Part shown: positions 1 through 21,737 of the stretch, piece by piece
How positions within the stretch are numbered: the first letter of the stretch is position 1
Layout: each line of letters begins with the position of its first letter
Assembly: GCA_964030475.1 (NCBI GenBank)
Contig: CAXIPT010000003.1
Location: 11,362,295-11,426,294, forward strand
Length of the DNA stretch: 64,000 bases
Source of the DNA: Tethya wilhelma
Taxonomy: Eukaryota; Porifera; Demospongiae; Tethyida; Tethyidae
Reading direction: 5' to 3'
The notes under the pieces: generated by a model
What the model saw: only the letters and a program-made list of their open reading frames with translations
The model's database searches: none
Told to the model about the DNA's origin: nothing
Made by a program: the position numbers and the translations under genes

Positions 1-3000
1 CTGTACTGCAGGTACACTGAGTGATGACTGTGTGTTGTTTGAAGTGTTCAGGAGCAAATATGCTTCCAGAAACTTGTTCTAGAAGATATTTCTTGTCAAT
101 TACCACCCAGCTCTGTTCAATGTTGTAGAAATCTCTAAGGAACAGGATATGTCCTCTGTCATTAAGTTCGTCACAGATTTTACACAGATGAAGTGTACTA
201 TCTGGTATGAATATCGAGATCGTATCAGTTAAGGGAGACTCTTCAAGTTCCTTTGTGATCTTTGCTTGAATCTGCTCCACAGTAGCAGCAAAGACTCCAT
301 TGAATTTGTCAAGGAGATACACGTAAAAGCAGTGCGCACTGAAAGTGATAGCTTCTCTCATTCGTAGGGTATTACAACTGCTCTTTAGACATTGGCGAAG
401 TTCAGTCATACCACGAGACTCTGGATACTGGCAGTTCATTCTGATAAAACCAGCGAAAATGAATTTTGATACAGACTGAATGTGATCATTGGCTTTCAAT
501 GATTTGATCTTGGAAGATGGATTTTCTCCTCTCTCTTTGAGCACATCGCTATGGCTACCTACGATGATGACATGTGGTTTACTGATCACAGATACACACT
601 GGTTCTCTAAAAATGTCAGCCAGTAGAGGATGGATGTCACAATTTTCTCTTCAGTCTCACAAAGATCTACTACGACCAGAAAAATTGGGGGAAAAGAACG
701 AATAGCATTCTTCAGCACTGCAGCATGACTACCATAGAACTCTCTTTGTCCAGCAAAGTCGTAAAACGTGACGTATCCATATTCTTTGCTCTCGTATTCG
801 TGAGGAACAATACCAGCTGTCCTTTCATCCTGTCCTGTTATTTTCTGCTTTGGTGTGAACACACGTCCAAAGAATGAGCTTTCTTTTTGAAGAGCTGCAG
901 TGAGAGTACTCTTACCAGCCTTAGGATTACCAACTACAAACACTTTAACAGGAGGGTTTAAGGGCTGCTTCAGAATTTGCCCGTGGATTTTGTAGAGATC
1001 ATCAGCGTGTGCACCGTGTCTAATGAGTTCTCTGATAATGGCAACTGTACATGTGGAGTTTCTGGCTGGGATCATGACCACTTGAAGTGGAGTCAGTCCA
1101 TCTTTGTTCTTGGTGTTTGGATCGGAATCAGCAGCCGTCAATAGTTTCACAGTGTCAATACAATATCGCCGACATGCCGTATGAAGAGGAGTGTTGCCTC
1201 CTCTGTCTGCTACATTGGGATTTGCACCATGTGTGATGAGTTCGTCTACAATTAGTGAATGGTAAGAAGAGGTCACTTGAAGTGGAGTCCATCCAGCTTT
1301 GTTTCTAGCATTAGTGTCACACTTTTCAGTATTCAAGAGACATTTGACAGAGCCTAGCTCTCCAGCCTGACAAGCAGCGTGAAGAGGAGTGTTACCATCA
1401 CTGTCAGTCACGTCAGGATTAGCACCATGTGCAATCAGCTCCTTTATCACATTCAGGCAAGTTGGAGATGTTAGTTGGAGAGGAGTCAATCCATCATTAT
1501 TCTTGACAATTGGGTCACAATTTTCGATCGACATCAGATACTTGACTGTTTCTAGTTTGGTTTCAGCAAAACGACATGCAATATGGAGTGGAGTGTCACC
1601 ATTGCTGTCAGATATGTTAGGATTTGCACCATGTGCAACAAGCTCTTTCATAACTAGTAAAGATGAAGCAATGTGATAAGGAGTCTGTCCTTGATTGTTG
1701 CTAGCATTTGGGTCACACATTTTCAATGATAAGAGATGTCTAACAGTGTTCAGATCTCCATTAAGAGAGGCAATGTGAAGAGAAGTGTCACCACAAGAGT
1801 CAGCTATGTTTGGTTTTGCACCATGTGCAGTTAGCTCCTTTGTAATTTCAAAACCTTGAGACTCACTGGTCATATTCTTTACAGACAGGTTGGTCATAAT
1901 GGGGGTCCTTCCATCCTTATTCTGTATGTTAGGATTGCATTTTGTCTTTGTTAGAAGATATTTCACGGCATCTAGTCGTCTGATGGAACATACAAAGTGA
2001 AGTGGAGTGTTACCATTTCTGCCAGCCACATTTGGGTCTGCACCATGTGATATTAGCTCTTTCATGATGTCAAAGTCAAAGCACTGTCTATGAGAGCTTG
2101 CAACAAATTGAAGCGGGGTACGTCCATCCTTATTTTGAAGATTGGGATTAAGCTTTGCCTTTAAGAGCATTTGGACTGCATCTAATCGTCTAGTGGAACA
2201 CGCCATGTGAAGCAAAGTGTTTCCATCACTGTCAGTAATGTCATGTTTTGCACCATGAGTAAGAAGTTCCTTTGTGATTTCTGAATCAAAGTTGATGCGC
2301 CATCGAGAGCTCACATTTACTTGAAGGGGAGTAAGTCCATCCACATTCTGAATGTTAGGATCACATTGATCCACTTGCAGGAAATCTTTGACTGCTTCTC
2401 TTTGTCCTGTAAAGCACGCAATGTGAAGTGGAGTGTTACCATCGACTCCAGCTATGTTAGGATCAGCACCAGCAGCAATGAGATGCTTAACCATATCTGT
2501 GCAGTGTGTGTTTCCACAAGCATAGTAAAGTGGTGTCCTGCCATCTTTGTCAACACTATTCAATTCAGAGTCAACACACAGGGGAATCAGAAACTGCACA
2601 ACTTCGCTGTTTCCATTTAGACCTGCAGTATAATGTAGAGGAATCAATTTGAAACAATCCTGAGCATTAGGGTTGCAGTGATAGTTTTGGATAAGGAGTC
2701 TAACAACATCGATGTTCCCACTAGCACAAGCATAATGTAGAGGAGTACATTGAAACGAGTCTTGGACGTTTGGGTTACACTGATACTTGTCGATCAGCAA
2801 TTTAGCCACTTCAACTTGGCCATGTTCACAAGCAAAATGTAGCGGAGTTGCTTGAGAATATTCTGTTCCAGTTTTACCACTCCAAGTTGGCTTACTCACT
2901 GTCAACCGACCCTCTGGGTTGCACTTGTACTTCTCAATGAGCAGCTCTATTACGTCCAGCCACCCATACTGACAGGTATAGTGTAGTGGAGTCTTTCCAT

Positions 3001-3137
3001 TTAAGTCCTTGGCTTCCTCAGAGTTTGGATCAGCACCATGCTCCAGTGATTCCAACACACTTTCTTTGTCCTCGTTTTGACACGCTTGAGATAACTTCCT
3101 TGAGACACTGATTGGTCCAAGAGTACTGGTAGCCATT
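1..3137 (-). CDS. Ankyrin-Roc-COR (ROCO-type) protein, partial at left window edge
   Basis: Open reading frame on the minus strand from an ATG at 3137 that runs off the window. It starts MATSTLGPISVSRKLSQAC and continues with about 20 ankyrin repeats of the TPLHxAC type to about residue 710. A Roc GTPase domain follows, with Walker A GNPKAGKST near residue 735 (about nt 910-936) and DFAGQREF as the switch-II-like motif, then the beginning of a COR domain that the window cuts. Ankyrin-Roc-COR proteins are large scaffold GTPases; DAPK1 is the best-known animal relative, but no kinase domain precedes the repeats here. The start was chosen because the paralogue at 4419-9483 begins with an alignable N-terminus. 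Compared with that paralogue the COR region lacks roughly 25 residues. Ligand and pathway are unknown; a role in innate sensing or cell-death signalling is inference from the paralogue's death domain. Confidence 0.85.
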
Positions 3138-3458
3138 GCTGTCAAATTATAGTATGTAATAATAGTGTCTAGATGAGAATGAAACCTCCTAGCTTAGCCT
3201 TTTATAGAATGATTGAAGGTCGGACAGATTTCGCGCATGGACGTTCTCTCTCAACGATCTTTACCCTATTCTATCTTGGCTGGAGCAGTCCAGTTTAAGT
3301 TACCTGTCTGTTATAGTTTACTCCACTGCTTAGTTTACTGATTAGTAGGAATTTAAACCAATGCAATACTGAATAAGCTATGGTAGAAAACTTCTGTACA
3401 TAATATTATTATTGCATTTATGACACTGAGGATCCATATCACAGCATAATGAAGTAGT

Positions 3459-3925
3459 CATGTGCCGAAATTGAGACATTCCTTGTTCCAATACTTTCTA
3501 CCGCACTGCCCATTCCTACACTATTTATTTTTTGAAATTAATTTTTTGTTACTTGTAATCAAAACAGGTAGCCAAATGTCTCAGACAGAGACTGTCTTGG
3601 TGTAATCGAACGGGACAAACCTATGATCAAAACCAAGAGCAGTACTCTATATTATACCCAAGGGCTATTGCTGATGAAGATGGCTTAGCCTAAGAAGGGA
3701 ATGAAATCAACATGGAAGGACAAACTGAGAAAACCATATACTGATTCAGCCATACAGAACTGATTTCAAGTAATTTACCAAAAGGCTGGGCAGCAGACAT
3801 AGTAGTCCGAGGCTTTGATGGGATGTTTCCAGCAAAATTTACATGTGCCGAAATCAAGACATGAATTGTTTCCTTACTTTTATAGCACTGCCCATTCCTA
3901 CACTGCTATTTTGTTTGAAATTTTT
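3459..3925. repeat. Diverged direct repeat pair
   Basis: Positions 3459-3545 and 3840-3925 share the order catgtgccgaaat, gagacat/aagacat, gcactgcccattcctacac and a following T-rich tract. The copies are about 380 bp apart and differ at several positions, so this is an old duplication or two fragments of one dispersed repeat. Confidence 0.6.
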
Positions 3926-3953
3926 ACTACTTATAATATTAGTAATTTACATG

Positions 3954-4148
3954 CACTGTTAAATTTTGGTGTGTTGAAAAACGAAGCTAGTGTGAAGTTT
4001 TCTGTGACACTTTCCATGTGGAAGTAGCACACTAATAAGTGAAGTGTGTACTTTTTGAGGATCGACCCTTTACATATGTGTGATGGTAACACACTGGTGA
4101 AAGTGTGTAGTTTTTACTTTCATTTTTACACACCAAAATTCAACAGTG
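3954..4148. mobile_element. MITE-like element with ~20-bp terminal inverted repeats
   Basis: The left end reads cactgttaaattttggtgtg and the right end is its near-complement, cacaccaaaattcaacagtg, about 195 bp apart. Internal sequence is again partly self-complementary (gtgtgaagttt and similar). There is no coding capacity. This fits a non-autonomous DNA transposon; the family is unidentified. Confidence 0.6.
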
Positions 4149-4418
4149 TATATATTGAAGGTAACTTTCTCAATTGCAATAACAGCTTTATAGTTTGTGT
4201 GCGCTGGAGGTCACACTACAACATCATGTTGTAAAATTTAATAATATTGAAAACAAAATAATTATTATTTATGATGATGGTTGAATGATTGTATGCAATA
4301 ACATGACCATAGTGCATGGGAAGTTTGCAAAGTAACAACACCAAACAATTTGCAATAACAATGAAAGAACAACATGAAACTTGCATTTTGGGAATTGTGT
4401 ACCTATAATTAAATACCA

Positions 4419-7400
4419 TTATTTTGCTGTAAAAAGTTCTTCCAACTCATCAGCTAGAGCTCTTTTGTCAACCTCAGGTTGTCTTAGACACTGGATGAGT
4501 GTGTCCCAGGTAATGGGGAGATCCAATGTACTCTCTCCATGGAGCCACTTGACTAGCACCTCCATTGCTGCTTCTTTACAGCCATAGCGATGGTCAAAGT
4601 CTCTTCTTATGCAGCCAATCTCATCTTCAAATCCCAGTGCCAATGCTAGCCTCTCCCAGTCAGGAGCAACCCTCTGGATCACTTTAACACTCTTTCCATT
4701 ATTACCGTCCAAGGATTGTAATTGTGGTAGAGTAGGCTTTCTACCTATAATAATGTTCAAGACATAATTATAATATTTTGTAATATTTAACTTTATTGTG
4801 AATATTAATATAAACCACAATATACTATACTAGCTGTGGCCATTACTTCTTTGTAGTATTGTTTCCACATGAACAGTTACTGCAGGTTTGTGGGTGTGTT
4901 CCCATCCTAGAGCTGGTGGGTTCTTCATTGGCTTTTGCCATTCAGTAACTCCAGCTAGAGTCTGCATGCATGCAGGCCGGGTATAAGTTATAACATTCAT
5001 GTTAAAATATACATGATTGTATGTAGAGCGCATGCTGCATGCAGCCATGACATGTAGATTAGTTTATTCAACTTAGCCCACAACATAATAAATAGCCTAC
5101 CAATGGGTTTCTTCCTGAAAAAACACTGAAATTGTCCAGTTTTTCTCTCAGGCTCTTGAAGGTCCCTCCACACCCATCTCTCCATGTCTTTAGCAGAGTG
5201 AAAATATCTGATGAAGTACTATTTTCCTCTGAAACAAATATCTTAATGAATATCCTGGGATTCTTTTCCATTGGTATTTTTAGTTGTAACAAAAAGTCAT
5301 ATGGAATAATATCAGAATGTATACCTTGATTGTTAAATATTTCCCATAAGATGTCTCTTCCTAGGTGAGCACAGGAGTCACATAGTATCAACTGCTCAAG
5401 AAGAATTGTACCACTGGGACTTACAACATTCAAAGATCTATTAACAAGTGCCTTGGAAATGTTTGATATGCTATAAAGTTTCAGTTTTGAGATTGGTTCA
5501 AGAGGGTACTGTCTACACTGAGAAGGATCAATGAATGACTCAGTGGTGGTGATACTGCTACAGAATTCCTCGGCTGCTTTCAGAACTTGTCCAATGATTT
5601 GAGATCGAAGATGAACAAGATCACCAATGGCTGCTTCTCCACATCTCATTAAAACAACGACTGCCTTGTTATCAGGAAGCACCTCAACTAGTGTCTCCAC
5701 TCCACGATCATTACCCCAGAATATTCCACTCTTCCAGATTGAGCAATTTCGCTGAATGGCTGGATTGGACAGAATTTTGTCTTCTTCAGCCAATGGAAAA
5801 GGATGAATTGCTCCGATTCTTAGAATGAGAACTTGAATAAATCGTGATGTGAAAAAATGCTCTTGTTTGTCGGTTAAACAGTAGAGTATCCATCCAGAAT
5901 GATGATCATATTGTGACTTGTCATTCCAAACATTTTCTGGCATATTCAGACTAATAAGAGCAGGAAACAATAAATAACGCTCTCCAGAATGATGTGTTGA
6001 TGGTTCATTTACAACACACGTTTTGTGCTCTGCAGTAATGCAATTAAGAATTTTAGGATCAGAAATCTCATGACAAAATTCAAGGCAAGAAAGATACTTG
6101 GTCAGTAACTCTGGGTTGTGTTCTGGGAAGCTCTTAGTAATACTAGACAATGGTACTACTCCTGTACTGCAGGTACACTGAGTAATGACTGTGTGTTGCT
6201 TGAAGTGCTCAGGAGCAAAAATGCTACCAGAAACTTGTTCCAGAAGATATTTCTTGTCAATGACCACCCAGCTCTGTTCAATGTTTTGTGAATCCTTCAA
6301 GAACAAGATGTGTCCTCTGTCATTAAGTTCATCACAGATTTTTAAGAGATGATGCAAACTATCTGGAATGAAGCTTATGAGAGAGTCCTTGCCATCTAGC
6401 AACTCATGATCACATTTCTCCAGCTCTCCAATTGTCATATGCATGATGCTTTTCAGATCAAAATTTAATTGGGTGCTTTTGGGAGTTACAAATTCTTCAG
6501 CAATTTTGTCTTGAATCTGTTCCATACTAACAGCAAAAGATTCTCTGAACTTGTCCACGATATACAGGTAAAAGCAGTGAGCATTGAAAGTGATGTTTTT
6601 CTTCACTCGTAAAATTTCACAACTTGTCTTTAGACAATGACGAACTTCACTCATACCACGAGACTCTGGATGCTGGCAGTTTAAGGTGATGAAGCCAGCA
6701 AAGATAAATTTTGAAATGGACTTTATACGATTATTGGCTTTTAATGATTGAATCTTGGAAGTTGGACTTTCTCCTCTCTCTTTAAGAACATCAGCATGGC
6801 TACCTACAATGATGACATGAGGCTCACTGGTGACTGAGGTACATTGGTGTTCTAAAAATGTTAGCCAGTAGAGGATGGATGTCACAATTTCCTCTTCAGT
6901 CTCACAAAGATCAACTACAAGTAGAAAAATTGGAGGAAAGGAACGAATTGCATTCTGCAGCACTGCAGCATGACTACCATAAAACTCTCTTTGTCCAGCA
7001 AAGTCATAAAATGTGACATATCCATACTCTTTGCTCTCGTATTCATGAGGAACAATACCAGCTGTCCTTTCATCCTGTCCTGTTATTTTCTGCTTTGGTG
7101 TGAACACACGTCCAAAGAATGAGCTTTCTTTTTGAAGAGCTGCAGTGAGGGTACTCTTACCAACCTTAGGATTACCAACTACAAATACTTTTACTGCAGG
7201 TATTAGAGGTGCTTTTAGTGCTTTTCCATGTTTTTTATATGCATTTTTTGAATTTGCACCATGTCGGATGAGTTCTTTAAGTATATCTTTCTGATAGGTA
7301 TAGAACCTCAACATAGCCGATATTAACAGATCGAGTTGGGTCATTCTGGTAAAGATATTTTGGGCAGACTCTAGCTTATGTTTTTCACATGCAGTGTTGT

Positions 7401-9483
7401 CAATATCATGGTCAGTGACACTAGAAATGGCACTATAAGAAAGGAGTTTTGTAATGTGGTTCGAAGAGGCTACCTGGAATGGAGTCAATCCAGCATTGTT
7501 TTTGATATTTGGGTCACACTTTGCAACTGTTAAGAGGGATGTAACTGATTCTAGGTACCCCATTTGACATGCATAGTGAAGTAGAGTGTTACCACCACTG
7601 TCGGTCACATTAGGGTTGGCACCATGTGTAACAAGTACCTTAACAATATTAGAGTTTCCCAGAGGAGTTACTTGTAGTGGAGTTAATCCAGCATTGTTTT
7701 TGACATTCAGAACACAATTTGCAGCTAATAAGAGACACTTTACTGATTCTAGGCACCCCATTCGACATGCATCATGAAGTGGAGTGTCACCATAACTATC
7801 AGTCACATTGGGGTTGGCACCATGCTTAATGAGTAGCTCAATAATGTTAGAGTTCTCTGGAGAAGTCACTTCAAGGGAAGTTAATCCAACATTGTTCTTG
7901 AGATTTACCCCACACTTTGCAAATGATAAGATGCACTTTACAGATTCAAGGTATTCCATTTGACATGCAATGTGAAGTGGAGTGTTGCCATATATGTCAG
8001 ACGTCACATTGGGATTAGCAGTCACTTCAAGGGAAGTTAATCCAACATTGTTTTGGACATTTAGATCACAATTTGCAGCTAATAAGAGACAATTTACCGA
8101 TTCTATGTACCCCATTTTACATGCAGTGTGAAGTGGAGTGTTACCATCTCTGTCAGTCACATTGGGGTTGGCACCATGCATGACAAGCAGCTCAATAATA
8201 TTAGAGTTCTTTGGAGACGTTAATTGAAGTGGAGTCAATCCAGAATTAGGGTTTTCTACATTTGGATCACACTGTACAGATTTTAATAGACATTTTGCTG
8301 TTTTCAGATGTCCTGTTTTACATGAATTGTGAAGCGGAGTGTTACCATCTTTGTCAATCAAATTGGGTTTTGCACCATGTGTAATAAGTAGGTCAATAAT
8401 ATCAAAGTTTCTTGTGGAGGTTACTTGGAGCGGAGTTAACCCAACATCATTTTTGATATTTGGATCAGATTCTGTAGGTGTTAAAAGAAATTTCACTGAT
8501 TTTATAGGTATGTACCCCACTTGACATGCAGTATGAAGTGGAGTGTTACCGTTTCTATCAGTCACATTAGGGTTAGCACCATGCTTAATGAGTAACTCAA
8601 TAATGTGTGAGTTAATTGGAGAGGTTAATTGGAGTGGAGTTTGTCCTGCATTGTTTTCGAGATTTGGATCAGCACCTTTTGTTTCCAAGAGATATTGGAC
8701 AGTATCAGTAATAGCTAGTCCTCCAAATGAACATGCATTGTGAAGTAGAAATTTTCCATCAGAAAGCTGAAAGTTAACATCCAATAAAGTGAGCTCTCTC
8801 ATAATGACCAAAATATCAAAATTTTCAATTTGGTACTTTGAACCTGTTTTCAGACTGAGATCACGTGGGGTAAATCCCTTATTATTTTTGATACTAAGAT
8901 CACAACTTGCATTTCTTAAGAGATATTTGATAGTATCTAGTTGTCCAGTGGAGCATGCAATATGAAGAGGAGTGTTTCCATCATTGTCAACTATATTGTT
9001 GTTGGCACCATGAGTAACGAGGATTTCTACTACAGTAATATTAACATAAATGCAGGAACAAGCGTGGTGCAGGGGTGTGCGTCCATGCTTATCCTTCATG
9101 TTTAAATGACCCTTGAATAGTTTATTAATAATTAGCACCTGTATGACCTCAGTGTGTCCATTTAAGCATGCATGATGCAAAGGAGTCCTTTTTAAAGAGT
9201 CAGCTAGGAGTAAAGGATCACAATGGTAGTCATCACTCACTAACTTGTATGCTTCAATCATTGGGTCACACTTATGCTTCCCCACGAGCATTTCTACAAC
9301 ATCCAGCCATCCATACTTACAAGCATAATGCAGAGGAGTCATCCCATCTAAATCCTTGACTTCCTCCAAGTTTATATCAACTCCTTCATCCAGTAATTTC
9401 AGCACTTCAACTTTTTCTCCATTGTAACAGGCTGAGGATAAGTCCTTGCAAATTTTACTTGAGTTCTCTTGAATAATAGACAT
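4419..9483 (-). CDS. Ankyrin-Roc-COR-death domain protein
   Basis: Three exons on the minus strand: 9483-5101, 4961-4847 and 4744-4419. The joins are phase 0 and phase 1, with GT-AG sites at each, giving about 1607 aa. The long ORF extends upstream to 9600, but I start at 9483 (MSIIQENSSK) because the first paralogue starts at the aligned position. Ankyrin repeats fill about residues 35-740; Roc follows with Walker A GNPKVGKST near residue 770 and DFAGQREF; COR comes next, with a conserved HILFLKD and VIDKKYLLEQ. The last exon encodes a death domain (APDWERLALALGF ... ITWDTLIQCL). The order matches DAPK1 without its kinase. Death domains recruit other death-domain adaptors, so an apoptosis or immune scaffold is likely but inferred. 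The small middle exon (about 38 aa) is the least certain part; its phases fit both neighbours exactly. Confidence 0.82.
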
Positions 9484-9679
9484 AGCTACACTCAGACCAG
9501 ACAGTGCTTTAGACCATAGATAATATCTGTTTAGACTATTAAAGCAGAAGCACCAAAATTTATAACAAAACCAACTGTTACTTCCTGTTAGAGGAAGCAT
9601 ACCTGTGCCTGTACGTTTAATATGGTTTCCGTCATTACACGCGAAAATTAAAACGGTTTACTGACAAAAATTTCAAAAT

Positions 9680-9940
9680 CTATTTACCACTTGTTGATTT
9701 AAAAATACCAGAAGTAACCATTAGATTTTCAATATATTGGTTCAATACTTGATTCTCTGCTTTTAGTTTTGAATTCTCCTCCTTGACAGAGTTCACACGT
9801 TGAGAAAGGTCATGAAGTGTGTTCTGGAGCTGTAGAATACGTCCAATGAGTTCTTCTTTCTCTTCAACACTCTTCCCTCCACTATCTTGATTGTCTTTAT
9901 CTTCTGTGAGAGCCAAACCTGACAGAGGAGCTTCAGCCAT
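9680..9940 (-). CDS. SCOC: Short coiled-coil protein SCOC homologue
   Basis: An 86-aa ORF starting [11 protein letters not shown]. The C-terminal two thirds is a heptad-rich coiled coil containing [35 protein letters not shown] and QYIENLM, which match the conserved core of animal SCOC. SCOC is a small Golgi-associated protein that binds the ARL1 GTPase and takes part in autophagy regulation through FEZ1 and UVRAG. The frame ends just after a possible splice donor (gtaaat), so a short alternative terminal exon is possible. It lies 197 bp downstream of the start of the ankyrin-Roc gene and is divergent, with 148 bp between ATGs, from the PSMD2 transcript. Confidence 0.87.
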   Translation of the reverse strand: MAEAPLSGLALTEDKDNQDSGGKSVEEKEELIGRILQLQNTLHDLSQRVNSVKEENSKLKAENQVLNQYIENLMVTSGIFKSTSGK

Positions 9941-10088
9941 GGCTCACGAACAACACAGTTCCGAATTCTGTTTGGAATGAGCGTTAATTGGAAATATTAT
10001 TCTAAATAATGCTCATCATTAAATGCTGATCACTACTCACGTGGCAAATTTGTTGTAGTCTGTAGGATTTTTAGCTTAATATTTTACG
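9941..10088. promoter_or_regulatory. Shared head-to-head promoter region, SCOC / PSMD2
   Basis: Only 148 bp separate the two divergent start codons. No TATA box is obvious. A bidirectional promoter is inferred from spacing alone. Confidence 0.45.
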
Positions 10089-19555
<9,467 letters not shown>

Positions 19556-20085
19556 TCAGTTAGTCCCCTTTCTCTCTTTATTCAAAACTCTAGCGTTATT
19601 TTAACTATTATGAAACTTATGATTGTATGTATGCTGAAGGCATAATTATTATCTTGAAGTGTCCACTGTTACTATATATATGTAAAGTCATACGCATTCA
19701 TTTTGTGCTCACTTGTAAATTTGCTTAAAGTACTGTACATGGTATGAATAAGATTTAATTTGCCAATATTAATCTTGAGCTGCACAATTGCAAGTACCAC
19801 ATGCAACCTACATTATACCTAATCATCATTGTAAATTAATGCATGGCCCAGATCTTATAATGTCATGATATATAGATTGACACATATAAATATTAATTTT
19901 ATTTTTGCATAGATGAACTTATTATAGTTGACACTTTTTATAAATTGAGCTATAGCTTGAATAAAAAGGAAGAAAATACATATATGTCGGCATGTATATA
20001 TTTGTATGGTGATCATGATCTTGAACTGATAAATAACTGTACAAACCCTAACAGCATGTAGCCCTGCTTTACCAGAAGATGATAT

Positions 20086-21384
20086 TTATTTTATTCCCCA
20101 TGATTGTTCTATTCTCACATGACGTTTCTTGCGACCAGCTTCCATCTTGGTGTGATCTTGGATTATCTTGTGACCTTTGCTAGGTACAAGATTCGGCACT
20201 TGAATGCCTTTAGTTCTGTTGCAGCAATCCAACGGAGACACTGTCCAATTGTAGACGTAGCCAGGTCGAATCTCCTTCTCCTCCGAACATAGTAACCCAC
20301 TTCGGACCAGCTCCGTGTATTTCTCGTAGAGAGACCTCACTCTCTCCTTGTGAACTATGAGGTGATTGTTGTTGCAACCGTGACTCAGAGACTCCACGTT
20401 GAAACGGAGATCGTGAATCCGATTCAAATCGAACGGCGCCAACCAACTCCCTACAGTGACATCTTCATTGTTGTAGACTATCAAACGTTTTGAAAAACGA
20501 AACAATTTTCTCACAATCTCTCCTGATAGGATGTACCCTCCTCCCATAGCGTACGGTAAGTAGTGGGGACAATTGAACCAACTATTCTCCGCCCACTTTC
20601 CCGAGGGTTCTGGGTAGGCATGGCCCATAAAGTACCCCCAGTAGAGTTGGGGGTCGCAGTTCATCTTGCGAATGTTTTCGACGATGGGACCGATTTGTAC
20701 GTAAGAATCATCGTCAGTTTTGAGGAGAAAATCAAAATGCTCCAACTGGTAGGCCCACTGAAGGCCTTTCAGCACCTTAGTTGAGAGATTCTGGTAGCTG
20801 TCTTTTAGATCTTTCAGCAGTAAAATGTCTCCGAATTGATTGTTCTCTCTTGTCAAGTTTGCAACTTTTTGCCTGTCTAGCTCGTAGGTACCTATGAGAA
20901 ATCTCGACGTCACTTTAATGTTCCCGCTGTGGTAGTCGTGGAGCCATGTACCACGGATTGCATAGCGTCTTAAATGTCCTCGCGGAGAGGAGAGAACTAG
21001 AATGACGAGATGAAGAGGTCCCTTTGGGCACGAGTGAGAAGATGGCTGCAATCCATCCACATTCTCAACTCCATCGTCATCTCTGTCAATTTTTGCTAAG
21101 TTAGATGACGATTGTGATTGTCTTGGTTGAATTTTTTGCTCAGTTTCAAAGTCGTACACTTTACCAATGACCTCATTCTGTGACTCATAACTGTTGGGAA
21201 TAGGTTCGACTTGCATGTAAACTTCGTCTCGTACCAAGTAGTAGCAGTTGTCGCTTACACACAAGCTATTGTAGACTATGTAGATGACGGTACAGCCAAG
21301 TAGGAAACCAAGGATGAAGGAGTGAAGGGAGATCTTTGGTGTGTTCATTTCTTTTCGAGTAGATCTGCCACTCCTTGTAGGCAT
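20086..21384 (-). CDS. B3GALT6: Beta-1,3-galactosyltransferase 6-like (GT31)
   Basis: A 432-aa single-exon protein. It has a short cytoplasmic tail, a signal anchor at about residues 20-42 (HSFILGFLLGCTVIYIVYNS), an Asn/Ser-rich stem, and a GT31 catalytic domain from about residue 120. Motifs include LVILVLSSP, RRYAIRGTW, the metal-binding DxD triad in LLKTDDDSYV (near residue 222), YAMGGGYILSG and NEDVTVGSWLAPF. The C-terminal YNW...CCNRT segment is also typical. B3GALT6 adds the second galactose of the proteoglycan linker tetrasaccharide (GlcA-Gal-Gal-Xyl) in the Golgi. It lies tail to tail with PSMD2, 530 bp apart, and head to head with the GT31 paralogue at 21738. Assignment to subtype 6 rests on length and overall pattern; another GT31 galactosyltransferase is possible. 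Confidence 0.85.
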   Translation of the reverse strand: MPTRSGRSTRKEMNTPKISLHSFILGFLLGCTVIYIVYNSLCVSDNCYYLVRDEVYMQVEPIPNSYESQNEVIGKVYDFETEQKIQPRQSQSSSNLAKIDRDDDGVENVDGLQPSSHSCPKGPLHLVILVLSSPRGHLRRYAIRGTWLHDYHSGNIKVTSRFLIGTYELDRQKVANLTRENNQFGDILLLKDLKDSYQNLSTKVLKGLQWAYQLEHFDFLLKTDDDSYVQIGPIVENIRKMNCDPQLYWGYFMGHAYPEPSGKWAENSWFNCPHYLPYAMGGGYILSGEIVRKLFRFSKRLIVYNNEDVTVGSWLAPFDLNRIHDLRFNVESLSHGCNNNHLIVHKERVRSLYEKYTELVRSGLLCSEEKEIRPGYVYNWTVSPLDCCNRTKGIQVPNLVPSKGHKIIQDHTKMEAGRKKRHVRIEQSWGIK

Positions 21385-21737
21385 AAGTCATAGGAGAGAG
21401 CTGCTGTGCTGCTTGTGGAAGAGGGAGGTGTGTGTGTGAAAACCACTATAAATTTGTACTCATTTTGTGTGTGTGTGTGTATCTTCATGTGTGACTCACC
21501 TCTCTCGTTGAAGCACAGCCGCAGTTTAAACAGCACTCGCTAATCTTTCACCACGACAGCACGGCCAGTAGAGATTCATTCTGCCAAATTATTTTCATCC
21601 ATAAACTGGATACCTAGACATCTGAGCTTGAACAATGGAACGTGAGCTCGGTGTTAATGGTCATGAATATCATTAATGCTCTCAATTTCGCGAAAATAAA
21701 TCAGTTTTATTCCTCTCTTTTCTACAAATGATCCTCA
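21385..21737. promoter_or_regulatory. Intergenic region between divergent GT31 genes
   Basis: 353 bp between the two start codons, with a short GT repeat at about 21466-21481 and no coding signal. Joint control of the pair is inferred from the arrangement only. Confidence 0.4.

Larger units (their letters stand above)
3138..4418. other. Spacer between the tandem ROCO genes, repeat-rich
   Basis: No coding signal was found in these 1.3 kb. The stretch holds the upstream region of the first ankyrin-Roc gene, a diverged direct repeat (3459-3545 and 3840-3925) and a short inverted-repeat element (3954-4148). It ends at the last exon of the second ankyrin-Roc gene. Small ORFs here have no recognisable product. 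Confidence 0.6.

Noticed and set aside
1389..2620. Plus-strand ORFs over the first ankyrin gene
   Set aside because: Antisense shadows of ankyrin repeats, which are open on both strands because of their regular codons.
9484..9600. N-terminal extension of the ankyrin-Roc-death protein (MLPLTGSNSWF...)
   Set aside because: The paralogue starts at the aligned internal Met and the extension has no repeat or signal-like character; it may be 5' UTR.
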